From: Collinsella sp. TM09-10AT
Lineage (GTDB): Bacteria > Actinomycetota > Coriobacteriia > Coriobacteriales > Coriobacteriaceae
Length of the DNA stretch: 64,000 bases
Assembly (NCBI RefSeq): GCF_003436275.1
Contig: NZ_QSOP01000011.1
Coordinates: 12,882-76,881, forward strand
Direction of reading: 5' to 3'
Shown here: positions 17,686 through 26,189 of the stretch, in pieces
Position numbering within the stretch: the first letter of the stretch is position 1
Layout of the letters: each line of letters starts with the position of its first letter
Made by a program: the position numbers and the translations under genes
Notes under the pieces: model-generated
Databases searched by the model: none
The model's input: the letters and a program-made list of their open reading frames with translations, nothing else
What the model was told of the DNA's origin: nothing

Positions 17686-18768
17686 TTGAAGAGGAGCAAT
17701 CTGGGCTATGTGCTGGTGCTGATCGCCGCGCTTATGTGGGGCAGCATCGGAATCTTTGTAAACGGCATCTCGGCCATGGGCGTTTCGTCCCAGAGCATGG
17801 CTGCCTTTCGCTTGTTGGTCGGAGCGCTTATCTTGGCGCCGGTCCTGATGTTTATGGGCTGCCGTCCGGGTGAGGGGTCTACCGTGGTTCAGGGTCCGCT
17901 GACCCTGTTCAAGGCAAGCCCTAAAGAGCTTGTTTCCTGCGCGCTTGTCGGTATCGTCGGTTTGGCTGCCGCCAACACCTGCTATTACGAGTGCATGCGC
18001 GAGGTGGGCATGTCCACGGCATCGGTGCTGCTCTACACGTCGCCGGTGTTTGGCGTCGCGCTCGGCCGCGTCCTTTATCGCGAGGACGTGACCCTCAACA
18101 AGCTCGTCGCCATTGTCTTTAACATCGTTGGCTGTGTGCTTGCGGTGACCAATGGCGACCTTTCCGGTTTTCATTTTTCGGTTTGGGGCGTCACGTCGGG
18201 CGTGATTGCAGGCCTTTGTGGTGCGTCGCTCGCGGTGTTTAGCCGGATAGCAACCAAGACGGTCCACCCGCTGGCTGTCACGTTTTGGGGCTTTGTTTTT
18301 GGCGGTGCGGTTATGGCAGCTATCGCGGCTCCGTGGCCGGATGTCGCCGCGGCAATGTCGCCACAGCTGCTGCTGCTGTTCCTTGGCTTTGGACTCATCC
18401 CCACAGCCGTGGCTTACATCTTATATATGCAGGGTCTGTCCATGGGGCTCGAGACGTCGAAAGTTCCCGTCGTAATGTCATTCGAGACAGTCGTCACCGT
18501 ACTGCTGGGCATTGGTGTCTACGCCGAGCCCGCCGGCGCAATCAAGGTCCTGGGCATTGTGCTGGTGCTCGCGTCCATCCTGATCATGAACACCGACTTC
18601 TCCAAGCTGCGCAACAGTGTGTTTGTCGGCCATGTCATTGAGAGCATGACCTTTAAGCCCAACGCGTGGTGGACGGAGAAATCGCAGGACATGGATCTGT
18701 TCCGGGAGCGCACAGGCATCACGCTGGAGCCCACCGTGCAGGAAAGCCCCTGGTACTTCGTGCGATAG
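17686..18768 (+). CDS. EamA/DMT-family exporter inside the PTS cluster
   Basis: 360 residues with ten predicted membrane helices in two EamA repeats. The first opens YVLVLIAALMWGSIGIF; the second includes FGLIPTAVAYILYMQG. I choose TTG 17686 because GAGGAGG ends 6 bases before it; ATG 17650 has no ribosome site. A soluble tail of about 60 residues (from about 305) is unusual for the family. DMT proteins often export amino acids or metabolites. Its operator-like 17-mer is shared with the PTS genes downstream, so it may remove the amine released by deglycases. That role is inference. Confidence 0.75.
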   Translation: MKRSNLGYVLVLIAALMWGSIGIFVNGISAMGVSSQSMAAFRLLVGALILAPVLMFMGCRPGEGSTVVQGPLTLFKASPKELVSCALVGIVGLAAANTCYYECMREVGMSTASVLLYTSPVFGVALGRVLYREDVTLNKLVAIVFNIVGCVLAVTNGDLSGFHFSVWGVTSGVIAGLCGASLAVFSRIATKTVHPLAVTFWGFVFGGAVMAAIAAPWPDVAAAMSPQLLLLFLGFGLIPTAVAYILYMQGLSMGLETSKVPVVMSFETVVTVLLGIGVYAEPAGAIKVLGIVLVLASILIMNTDFSKLRNSVFVGHVIESMTFKPNAWWTEKSQDMDLFRERTGITLEPTVQESPWYFVR

Positions 18769-18918
18769 GGGGTTGCGCTCGGTGTCCGACCTGGGGTTAT
18801 CCAGCCAGCGTCGGCCTACCCAGCCCCAACGTTTCAAGTACGTTAAACCCGTCAACGGTCGATTTTCACCCGCGAACGGTCTTTATACTAATTAGCAATA
18901 TAAGCAACGTATAAGACG

Positions 18919-18935
18919 TTATAATGACCATAACG
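18919..18935. promoter_or_regulatory. Operator candidate before PTS A (TTATAATGACCATAACG)
   Basis: The 17-mer lies just before the AAGGAGGAGG ribosome site of the IIAB gene and matches 17629-17645. A GACGTTATA half-site at 18915-18923 also occurs before the GntR gene at 25099, near 25050. That regulator is therefore a candidate for controlling this operon. Confidence 0.5.
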
Positions 18936-18951
18936 AAAAGGAGGAGGCAAG

Positions 18952-19875
18952 ATGAATCAGATCATTCTCGCATCTCATGGCGGCCTGGCCGCAGGCGCCA
19001 AAGACACGCTCGAGATGGTTCTCGGCGACGTGTCGAACGTCCACGTCGTGTCGCTTGCTCGTGACGACAAGGAGCCCATCACCAATAAGGTTGAGGCTAT
19101 GATCGCCACGTTCAACGCGGACGACACCGTGTATGTGCTAACCGATATGCTCGGTAGCTCGGTCAACAACAACATGGTCGAGCTTTCCAAGAACGGCACG
19201 AAGTTCACGGTTGTCAGCGGTTTCAACATCCCGCTGGCGCTCACGCTTGCTATGAGCCCCGCCCCCGTCAAGGGCACCGAGCTCGCGGCCCTCATCAACG
19301 AGGCCCGCACCGGTCTGACCAACCCCAACGCACCGGTCGAGGTCGCCGCGGCTCCCGCCAAGAAGGCCAAGGCGTCCCGTCACAGCTCCGGTCCCGCCAA
19401 GATCGTCCTCGCACGTCTTGACTACCGTCTGCTGCACGGCCAGGTCGTCTTTACCTGGACCACCAAGGTTCAGGCCGAGCGCATCATCGTCGTCGACAAC
19501 GCTGCCGCCAACGATGACATCAAGAAGGGCGCTCTTAAGCTGGCCAAGCCCCAGGGCGTGCGCCTGAACGTCTTCACCGTTGAGCGTGCCCTTGCCAAGA
19601 TGGACAAGCTCAACACCCTCGGCGAGCGCGTCATGTTCGTCTTTGGCAACACTGCCGAGATGCTGCAGTTCTGCCAGGGCTACAAGCTCGACGCCATCAA
19701 CCTGGGCGCCACCGCCAACCACGACGGTGCCGAGCAGGTCGGCGGCAAGGACAGCGCCGTCTTCTTCGACGCCACCCAGAAGGCCGACGTCAACCAGCTG
19801 CTCGACATGGGCATCAAGCTCTACGTCCAGCAGACCCCTACGTATCAGAGCGTCGACATCGACGCCAAGCTGTAA
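18952..19875 (+). CDS. PTS mannose-family IIA-IIB fusion (system A)
   Basis: 307 residues. IIA (1-124) has phosphorylated His9 in ILASHGG; IIB (about 150-307) has His162 in DYRLLHGQV. An Ala/Pro/Lys-rich linker (125-148) joins them, as in E. coli ManX. IIA receives phosphate from HPr and IIB passes it to sugar carried by IIC-IID. The genes for IIC, IID and a deglycase follow at once, giving an operon shape like Salmonella gfrABCDEF. The ribosome site AAGGAGGAGG is very strong, and codon use is highly biased. Confidence 0.92.
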   Translation: MNQIILASHGGLAAGAKDTLEMVLGDVSNVHVVSLARDDKEPITNKVEAMIATFNADDTVYVLTDMLGSSVNNNMVELSKNGTKFTVVSGFNIPLALTLAMSPAPVKGTELAALINEARTGLTNPNAPVEVAAAPAKKAKASRHSSGPAKIVLARLDYRLLHGQVVFTWTTKVQAERIIVVDNAAANDDIKKGALKLAKPQGVRLNVFTVERALAKMDKLNTLGERVMFVFGNTAEMLQFCQGYKLDAINLGATANHDGAEQVGGKDSAVFFDATQKADVNQLLDMGIKLYVQQTPTYQSVDIDAKL

Positions 19876-19911
19876 TCAACCAGGCTTTTGCCTGACTGAA
19901 AGGAGAAGGGT

Positions 19912-20706
19912 ATGAATACGTTCATCAGTGCGGTGCTCGTCGGCCTCGTCGGCGTGTTCTGCATGTGGGACTCCCGCCTGCTCGGTCGTCTTAACTTCGA
20001 GCAGCCTCTCGTTGGCGCTACGCTCGTCGGTCTGCTGCTGGGCGATGTGCCCACCGGCCTTGCCGTCGGTGCCGCCGTCGAGCTCGTGTCCATGGGCCTG
20101 GTGCAGGTCGGCGCCGCCGTTCCGCCCGATATGGTCCTGGGCGGCATCGTGGCCGCTGCCTTTGCGTGCCTGACCGATGCTTCCGCCGAGACCGCCATGA
20201 CGATCGCCATCCCGGTCGCCGTCCTGGGTCAGCTCCTCGGCATCGTGTTCCGCTCGATCATCGCCGCCCTTACCCATGTGGCCGATAGCGCGATCGATAA
20301 CGGCAAGTTCAAGACCGCCTATCGTATGCACATCTGCGCCGGCTCCGGTCTGTACGCCATCATGTACTTCCTGCCGATCTTCCTGGCCGTCTTTGTCGGT
20401 ACCGACCTGGTCCAAGCCATCGTCAACATGGTTCCCGAGTGGCTGTCCACTGGTCTTAACGTTTCGACCAAGATCATGACCGCCTACGGCTTGGCCCTGC
20501 TGCTCACCATGATGATCAAGAAGGGTATGACTCCGTTCCTGTTCATCGGTTTCCTGCTCGCCGCTTACCTCAACCTGTCCGTCATCGCGGTCGCTCTGAT
20601 CGGTGTGTGCCTGGCTGTCGTCTTCATGGGCTTCAAGTTCAACGGTTCCCATGCAGCCGCCGGTGTCGATTCCGACTACGATCCGCTCGAAGACGACGAA
20701 GACTAA
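19912..20706 (+). CDS. PTS mannose-family IIC permease (system A)
   Basis: 264 residues, very hydrophobic. It opens ISAVLVGLVGVFCMWDSRLLG and has the IIC glycine-rich stretches LLGDVPTGLAVGAAVELVSMG and VGAAVPPDM. With IID it forms the membrane channel of the mannose-type PTS. It starts 36 bases after IIAB, with AAGGAGAAGGG upstream. The acidic end (DYDPLEDDED) is typical. Confidence 0.92.
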   Translation: MNTFISAVLVGLVGVFCMWDSRLLGRLNFEQPLVGATLVGLLLGDVPTGLAVGAAVELVSMGLVQVGAAVPPDMVLGGIVAAAFACLTDASAETAMTIAIPVAVLGQLLGIVFRSIIAALTHVADSAIDNGKFKTAYRMHICAGSGLYAIMYFLPIFLAVFVGTDLVQAIVNMVPEWLSTGLNVSTKIMTAYGLALLLTMMIKKGMTPFLFIGFLLAAYLNLSVIAVALIGVCLAVVFMGFKFNGSHAAAGVDSDYDPLEDDED

Positions 20707-20719
20707 GGAGGAACACACT

Positions 20720-21553
20720 ATGGCAACCGCAACCAAGGACGTGTCCCTGAACAAGAAGGTCAGCCAGTTCTTCTGGCGCTCCTGGGCCATCCAGGCCTCT
20801 TGGAACTACGAGCGTCAGATGAACATGGGCTTCCTCTACGGCATGGTTCCCACGCTCGATCGCCTCTATCCGGATGAGTCCGACCCCAAGCAGCTCGCTG
20901 CTAAGAAAGAGGCTTACCACCGTCACATGGCGTTCTACAACTGCACCCCGCAGACGAGCGCTTTCATCCTGGGCCTCTCCGCATCCATGGAGGAAGAGTA
21001 CGCCAAGGATCCCGAGAACTTCGATCCCGATTCGATCAACGCGGTCAAGACCTCCCTCATGGGTCCGCTTTCCGGCATCGGTGACTCCTTCTTCCAGGGC
21101 ACCATCCGCGTTATCGCCTTTGGCCTGGGCGTTCAGCTGGCTCAGCAGGGCTCCATCATGGGCCCGATCCTGGCTATGCTCATCTCCATCGTCCCCTCTG
21201 TGCTGATCACTTGGTTCGCAGCCAAGATGGGCTATCAGGGCGGCCACGAGTACCTGAGCAAGCTTCAGGGCGGCGACCTCATGGAGAAGCTCATGTATGT
21301 CTGCGGCATCGTGGGTCTTATGTCCGTGGGCGGCATGATCGCTACGCTGATCGGCGCCACCACCCCGCTGCAGTTCGCTGAGGGCACCGTCGTGATCCAG
21401 GACATCCTGGACGGCATGATGCCCCAGATGATCTCCCTCGGCCTCACCGGCCTTATGTACTGGCTCATCAAGAAGAACGTCAACACCGGTTGGCTTCTCG
21501 TGATCGCCATTGTGGGCGGCATCGCCCTCTCCGCGGCCGGCATCCTGGCCTAG
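20720..21553 (+). CDS. PTS mannose-family IID permease (system A)
   Basis: 277 residues. The opening (SQFFWRSWAIQASWNYERQ, MGFLYGMVPTLDRLYP) and MGPLSGIGDSFFQGT are diagnostic of IID. The chain ends in membrane helices. Start ATG 20720 sits 13 bases after the IIC stop with AAGGAGG. IID is the last PTS component of system A. Confidence 0.92.
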   Translation: MATATKDVSLNKKVSQFFWRSWAIQASWNYERQMNMGFLYGMVPTLDRLYPDESDPKQLAAKKEAYHRHMAFYNCTPQTSAFILGLSASMEEEYAKDPENFDPDSINAVKTSLMGPLSGIGDSFFQGTIRVIAFGLGVQLAQQGSIMGPILAMLISIVPSVLITWFAAKMGYQGGHEYLSKLQGGDLMEKLMYVCGIVGLMSVGGMIATLIGATTPLQFAEGTVVIQDILDGMMPQMISLGLTGLMYWLIKKNVNTGWLLVIAIVGGIALSAAGILA

Positions 21554-21622
21554 TCGCGACCCAATGCTTCCCCCGGGGGCCTGCCTGGCATCCCATACCC
21601 CAGGCAGGCTTCCATCCCTAAC

Positions 21623-21653
21623 ATGTGACAAAGGGACAGTTCCTTTGTCACAT
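21623..21653. repeat. TGTGACAAAGG palindrome
   Basis: Perfect 12-bp arms ATGTGACAAAGG/CCTTTGTCACAT enclose a GACAGTT loop. It lies between IID and the next deglycase, so it may act as an RNA hairpin inside the operon. The core GGGACAG is shared with other repeats in the window. Confidence 0.65.
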
Positions 21654-21744
21654 CCTCAACGGGCCGGCGACTCGGTCCTAACCACGGTAACCCTGCGAGC
21701 GTCCGGCAATGTGGCGCCGCAACAAATCGAAAGGAATGTGTCAG

Positions 21745-22728
21745 ATGTACGAGATCGACCTTAACCTCCCTAAGCAGATCGTCGCTGACGTCCTGTCCAA
21801 CCACGAGATTCACAGCGTCGCTTTCGTCGGCTGCGGTGCTTCCATGTCCGACCTTTACCCCGCCAAGTACTTCCTGGCCAACAACACGGACAAGCTGAAC
21901 GTTCAGATCTTCACCGCTAACGAGTTCAACTACGACACGCCTTCCTGGGTCAACGAGCACACCTTCGTGATCACCTGCTCCCTCGGTGGCTCCACGCCCG
22001 AGACCGTCGAGGCCAACAAGACCGCCAAGAAGCACAACTGCCCGGTCGTCTCCCTCACCAACAAGGCTGGCTCCGCTCTGACCGTCGACGCCGACCACGT
22101 CATCGTTCACGGCTTCCACGCCAACTACGCTGCCAAGTGCGAGAAGCCCGGCTACGCCATCGCTCTTGCTCTCGAGATCCTTCAGCAGACCGAGGGCTAT
22201 GACCACTACGAGGACATGATCACCGGCCTCACCAACGTCTTCGATCTCTGCGAGAACGCCGCTCAGCACTGCAAGAAGCTCGCCAAGAAGTTCGCCGAGG
22301 ACTTCAAGGACGACAAGATGATCTACTTCATGGCCTCCGGTGCCTCCGAGAAGATGGCTTACTCTCACGCCGCCTTCCTGTTCACCGAGATGCAGTGGAT
22401 CGACGCCGCCGCCTACAACACCGGCGAGTACTTCCACGGCCCGTTCGAGGTTTCCACCGAGGGTAAGCCCTACGTCTTCTTCATGTCCGATGGCGCTACC
22501 CGTCCGATGGACGCCCGCGCCCTCACCTTCCTTGAGCGCATGGGCGCCAAGGTCGCTCTGATCGACTCCAAGGACTACGGCCTGGCTGACGCCGTGCCCG
22601 CGAGCGTCATCACCTACTTCAACCCGCTGCTGCACCTCGCCGTTATGCGTGAGTACGGCAACCAGATCGCCGAGGCCCGTCAGCACCCGCTGACCATGCG
22701 TCGCTACATGTGGAAGCTTTCCTACTAA
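21745..22728 (+). CDS. SIS-domain sugar-amine 6-phosphate deglycase, paralogue 2
   Basis: 327 residues. Two SIS halves begin at VAFVGCGASMSD and MIYFMASGAS. Glu215 and His231 keep the E-x15-H spacing; the motif NTGEYFHGPFEV is close to FrlB's SGEFRHGP. The end is MRRYMWKLSY. It is the last gene of the PTS A operon and is followed by a terminator. With paralogue 1 upstream, the module has two deglycases for one PTS, as in the gfrE/gfrF arrangement. Extreme codon bias points to high expression. Confidence 0.82.
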   Translation: MYEIDLNLPKQIVADVLSNHEIHSVAFVGCGASMSDLYPAKYFLANNTDKLNVQIFTANEFNYDTPSWVNEHTFVITCSLGGSTPETVEANKTAKKHNCPVVSLTNKAGSALTVDADHVIVHGFHANYAAKCEKPGYAIALALEILQQTEGYDHYEDMITGLTNVFDLCENAAQHCKKLAKKFAEDFKDDKMIYFMASGASEKMAYSHAAFLFTEMQWIDAAAYNTGEYFHGPFEVSTEGKPYVFFMSDGATRPMDARALTFLERMGAKVALIDSKDYGLADAVPASVITYFNPLLHLAVMREYGNQIAEARQHPLTMRRYMWKLSY

Positions 22729-22761
22729 TCACAAGTAAGTAGACCTTACGGGTTGATTGAG

Positions 22762-22794
22762 AGGGGATGGGGTTTGCGCCCCGTCCCCTTTTTT
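22762..22794 (+). terminator. Terminator of PTS operon A
   Basis: Stem GGGGATGGGG/CCCCGTCCCC followed by a T6 run, 34 bases after the deglycase stop. Confidence 0.85.
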
Positions 22795-22831
22795 GCTCTG
22801 GGGAGGGCGTGTCTGTCGTGTCGCAAAACCC

Positions 22832-22879
22832 CAGATAAAACCTACCAAAATAAACCTGTCCCTTTTTGGCAGGTGGGAG
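22832..22879. repeat. CCTACCAAAA palindrome family, copy 2
   Basis: ACCTACCAAAA and TTTTGGCAGGT frame AAACCTGTCCC. The conserved end GGTGGGAGG supplies the ribosome site of the HAD phosphatase gene that starts at 22889. Confidence 0.75.
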
Positions 22880-22888
22880 GAGATGCGT

Positions 22889-23518
22889 ATGATCAAGGCA
22901 GTGCTGTTTGACATGGACGGCGTGCTGGTCGATACCGAGTGGTTCTACAACCGTCGCCGCGTGGCATTTATGGAAGAGAAGGGCTTCCACTTTGACGAGA
23001 TCCCCGATCTTTCGGGGTCTAACGAGCCCGCCATTTGGAAGGCGCTGGTGCCCGACGATGTTGAGCTGCGCGAGCGCCTGCGCGTGGAGTACAAGCAGGT
23101 CTACAGCCCGGACCACCCCGTTCCGTATGCCGAGCTTCTCAACGAGCAGACGGAGCCGGTGATGCGCAAGCTGCACGAGCGCGGCGTGAAGTGTGCCATC
23201 GCGAGCTCGTCCTATCGCGAGCTCATTGACGAGCTGGTGGAGATTGCCGGTATCGCCGACGTGCTGGACTACACCATCAGCGGTCACGAGTGCAGTGCGT
23301 TTAAGCCCGACCCCGAGATCTACCTGCGTGCCATGGAGGCGCTGGGGGTGGAGCCTGCCGAGTGCCTGGTTATCGAGGACTCGCCTTTGGGCATCGAGGC
23401 CGGTAAGCGCTCCGGCGCCCGCGTCCTGGCACTGCGTCCGCACGAGGGCGTTAACCTGGACCAAACGGGAGCCGACGCCGTCATCGACAACCTCGCCGAC
23501 ATTCTGACCGCTTTGTAG
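22889..23518 (+). CDS. HAD-superfamily phosphatase, beta-phosphoglucomutase-like
   Basis: 209 residues. The nucleophile motif FDMDGVLVD gives Asp8 and acid/base Asp10. SSSYR supplies motif II, KPDPEIY motif III and IEDSPLGIEA motif IV. The helical cap (15-85) is of the phosphoglucomutase/sugar-phosphatase kind. I chose ATG 22889 because it begins the canonical MIKAVLFDMDG and has GGGAGG 8 bases upstream; ATG 22883 is too close to it. It lies after a terminator, so its link to the PTS operon is positional only. The substrate is unknown. Confidence 0.8.
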   Translation: MIKAVLFDMDGVLVDTEWFYNRRRVAFMEEKGFHFDEIPDLSGSNEPAIWKALVPDDVELRERLRVEYKQVYSPDHPVPYAELLNEQTEPVMRKLHERGVKCAIASSSYRELIDELVEIAGIADVLDYTISGHECSAFKPDPEIYLRAMEALGVEPAECLVIEDSPLGIEAGKRSGARVLALRPHEGVNLDQTGADAVIDNLADILTAL

Positions 23519-23523
23519 CGTCA

Positions 23524-23736
23524 ATTCGCCGCAAGAAGTGCGGATTCACACGTCTCTTGCGGTGGATTGGCTCATTTTGGCTTCAATTTAGATCCGTTTG
23601 GCTTCGACTCGGACTAAGTGAGTAGACTTTTTGGCACATGCCGAGCACAAAGCGTATCTGCCTTAGTAAAACCGCAGGTCGGAGAGGTGGCTGTTTTGAG
23701 TGTGCTTGGTAGGTCGCGAAAAGCCTACTCACTTAG
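23524..23736. repeat. Two inverted repeats in a gene-free gap
   Basis: The 353-base gap between the HAD and YitT genes holds no gene I can support. It contains CCGCAAGA (23529-23536) paired with TCTTGCGG (23555-23562). It also contains an 18-bp pair CTAAGTGAGTAGACTTTT (23614-23631) against 23719-23736, with one mismatch and an 87-base spacer. Confidence 0.6.
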
Positions 23737-23871
23737 AATTTGGCTCTTTGGTTGGGGAGCTGCTGGCTCGTTTTGGTTGTCGAGAGAGGGTGAATTGAAG
23801 CGCCCTCTCGCGCTCCATGCTACAATCGCCGGCATGCCCCACAATTACATCTGCCTTCGAAAGGAGCCTAC

Positions 23872-24879
23872 GTGGCGAACGCCATCGATCAGCTCACGGA
23901 CCGCGTGCTCGTGCTCGGCCGTCTCACCATCGTCCGCCGCGCCATTACTGCCGTGGCGGTCACCATCTCCGCCGTTCTCCAGACATTTCTGATTCAGGCG
24001 TTCATTCGCCCCGCCGACCTGCTTCCGAGCGGCCTCACCGGCGTCGCGGTCCTGCTCGATCGCGTCACCTCGCTCGGCGGCGTTCATATCGACATCTCGC
24101 TCGGCATGCTCGCGCTCAACATCCCCGTGGCGCTCCTTTGCTGGAGCGGCATCAGCAAGCGCTTCGTCATCTTCTCGATGATGCAGGTCATGCTCTCGTC
24201 GCTGTTCCTCAACATCTTTCACTTCGCCCCGTTTTTGGGCGACAAGATCATGCTCATCATCTTTGGCGGCGTGGTCTCGGGCCTGGGCGCCGCCATCGCG
24301 CTTAAGTCCGGCGCATCCACCGGCGGCACCGACTTTATCGCGCTGTGGGTTTCCAACCATACAGGCAAGACCATCTGGGGCGTCATCTTTGGCTTTAACT
24401 GCGCTATCCTGGCGATCTTTGGCTTTATGTTTGGCTGGGACAATGCGGCGTATTCCATCGTGTTCCAGTTTATTTCGACCAAGACCATCGACAGTTTCTA
24501 TCGTCGCTACGATCGCGTGACGCTGCAGATCACGACGCGTAAGGCAGACGAGGTCATGACTGCCTACGTAAACCATTTTCAGCACGGCATTAGCTGCGCC
24601 GAGGTCGTCGGCGGATACAGCCGCGAAAAGATGTACCTGCTGCACGCCGTTGTCTCGACCTACGAGAGCCAGGACATTATCAAGCTGGTGTGCGACGTTG
24701 ATCCAGGAGCCGTGATCAACGTGTTCCACACGCTCAACTTTGTGGGTGGCTGGTGGGGTGGTCATGTCGACGAGCCTATGCCCACGGCCGTTCCCGATCC
24801 CGACAAGCCCGCGCGCATGGCCAGCAGGCAGGCGCGCCTCAGCGAGCAGGACAGCCTGCAGCAGGACGACGGCAAGTAG
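23872..24879 (+). CDS. YitT-family membrane protein
   Basis: 335 residues. Five or six membrane helices (about 20-195) include SGLTGVAVLLDR and SGASTGGTDFIAL, typical of YitT/YczE proteins. A cytosolic DUF2179 domain follows (about 215-300). The family has no settled function; transport of a small anion or amino acid has been proposed. It starts at GTG 23872 with AAAGGAG 5 bases upstream. A polar tail of about 30 residues ends the protein. Confidence 0.85.
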   Translation: MANAIDQLTDRVLVLGRLTIVRRAITAVAVTISAVLQTFLIQAFIRPADLLPSGLTGVAVLLDRVTSLGGVHIDISLGMLALNIPVALLCWSGISKRFVIFSMMQVMLSSLFLNIFHFAPFLGDKIMLIIFGGVVSGLGAAIALKSGASTGGTDFIALWVSNHTGKTIWGVIFGFNCAILAIFGFMFGWDNAAYSIVFQFISTKTIDSFYRRYDRVTLQITTRKADEVMTAYVNHFQHGISCAEVVGGYSREKMYLLHAVVSTYESQDIIKLVCDVDPGAVINVFHTLNFVGGWWGGHVDEPMPTAVPDPDKPARMASRQARLSEQDSLQQDDGK

Positions 24880-24923
24880 GGTATTGGCATTTTGCCGGCC
24901 CGGCGCAACCCTTCCGCATGAGC

Positions 24924-24960
24924 CCCTCGAAAGCCCCGTTGCTTTCGAGGGACTTTCGTT
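24924..24960 (+). terminator. Terminator after the YitT gene
   Basis: Stem CCCTCGAAAGC/GCTTTCGAGGG with a 6-base loop, then ACTTTCGTTT. The T-run is interrupted. Confidence 0.65.
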
Positions 24961-24962
24961 TG

Positions 24963-25010
24963 CCCAGATAAAACCTACCAAAATGAAGCTGTCGCTTTTT
25001 GGTAGGTGGG
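24963..25010. repeat. CCTACCAAAA palindrome family, copy 3
   Basis: ACCTACCAAAA (24973-24983) and TTTTGGTAGGT (24997-25007), with the conserved flanks CCCAGATAA and GGTGGG. It lies between the YitT terminator and the promoter region of the next GntR gene. Confidence 0.75.
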
Positions 25011-25098
25011 GTGTATCGTTTTATCAATATGAGGTAACATGAAACTAGACGTTATATACGTATTAGTTATTTCGATATTTCGATAAGAGTGATTAGAT

Positions 25099-25818
25099 AT
25101 GCCTGCACCCAAAAATGCACCGCTTTACCAGCAGATTTATGACGAAATCAAAGATGCGATCGAGAAAGGTGTTTATGCACCCAAGGAGCGTATTCCGTCC
25201 GAGCTCGAGCTTGCCGAGCAGTACGACGTGAGCCGAATTACGGTGCGTCGCGCCGTCGAGGAGTTGTGCTCCGATGGCTACCTGGTTAAGCAACAGGGCC
25301 GCGGCACCTTTGTTTCCACACCGCACATCAATCGTCAGTTCCATGCCTCGACGCTGCAGACGTTTACCGCGCTGTGTGCCGGCAACGGCATGAAGGCCGG
25401 TGCGCACGTGGTCGATCGCCAGATCGTTCCGGCGCGCCAAAACGAGATGGAGTTCTTTGGTCTGCAGAAGGATGCGCTGCTACTGCATATCAAACGCGTG
25501 CGTACGGCCGATGGTGAGCCCATCTTTGAGGAAAACGTCTTTGTGCCGTTTGACGCCTACCGTGAGCTGTTGACGGCCGATCTTGAGGACAAGTCGATTT
25601 TTGCCGAGGTCGAGCGTGTTGGCGGAACGCCGATTGTCTCGGTTGGCTACCGCACGGTCGAGGCCGTTCGTGCCAATACCGAGCAGGCGGCTGAGCTGGG
25701 CATTGCTCCGCACGATCCGCTGCTCAACCTGCGTGCCGGCTTTATCGGCCCCAATGGCGAGCCGGTTTTGATGGGTAAGCAGTACTACGTGGGTAGCCGT
25801 TACGTCATGGTGATGTAA
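25099..25818 (+). CDS. GntR-family (HutC/UTRA) regulator 2
   Basis: 239 residues: winged helix (RIPSELELAEQYDVSRITVRRAVEEL), the conserved hinge QQGRGTFV, then a UTRA effector domain ending MGKQYYVGSRYVMVM. It is a close relative of the regulator at 28172. No metabolic gene follows. Its upstream region carries GACGTTATATACG (from 25048), sharing the GACGTTATA half-site found before PTS operon A. It may therefore control itself and that operon in trans; this is inference. The ribosome site is weak. Confidence 0.83.
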   Translation: MPAPKNAPLYQQIYDEIKDAIEKGVYAPKERIPSELELAEQYDVSRITVRRAVEELCSDGYLVKQQGRGTFVSTPHINRQFHASTLQTFTALCAGNGMKAGAHVVDRQIVPARQNEMEFFGLQKDALLLHIKRVRTADGEPIFEENVFVPFDAYRELLTADLEDKSIFAEVERVGGTPIVSVGYRTVEAVRANTEQAAELGIAPHDPLLNLRAGFIGPNGEPVLMGKQYYVGSRYVMVM

Positions 25819-25976
25819 GTTACGCGGTTTTACCAAACCGTGTAACGGGCCGACGCTGCGCCCTTGGTTCCGCCGTTCTAACGAACGGCGGACCGGTCGA
25901 CGCTGCAAACGCCCCTAAGCGGCAATCTGACGTTCAATCGTCGGTCGCGTACCGAAGTACGCTTCCCTCCTCTTTC
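25819..25976. repeat. Composite repeat block after regulator 2
   Basis: Four blocks in order: hairpin GTTACGCGGTTT/AAACCGTGTAAC (25819-25846); hairpin CCGCCGTTC/GAACGGCGG (about 25870-25891); TCGACGCTGCAAACG with CGGCAATCTGACGTTCAAT (25895-25938); and TCGTCGGTCGCGTACCGAAG (from 25938). The first and third recur together at 52784-52860, the last at 56191-56229. No gene is present between 25819 and 26189. Confidence 0.7.
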
Positions 25977-26049
25977 ACGTCACCTTGCTCGCTTGGGGGC
26001 GTTTTCGCTGACTTATGCTCAACTGGCGATGTTTCCGCGCTTATCAAGA

Positions 26050-26105
26050 TAGTCATTGGGGACGTTCTTAAACGACTAGTCATTCAAGAACGTCCCCAAT
26101 GACTA
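26050..26105. repeat. GGGGACGTTC palindrome with perfect 20-bp arms
   Basis: TAGTCATTGGGGACGTTCTT (26050-26069) pairs perfectly with 26086-26105 across a 16-base loop. It lies 84 bases upstream of recQ. Confidence 0.75.
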
Positions 26106-26189
26106 CCCATGTCGTGGCTGGCCGCCGTGCGGCGCTGGTCCGTGTGGCGGCGTATAATCGGCGGCAGATGACTTGGACGTTAGGAAACC

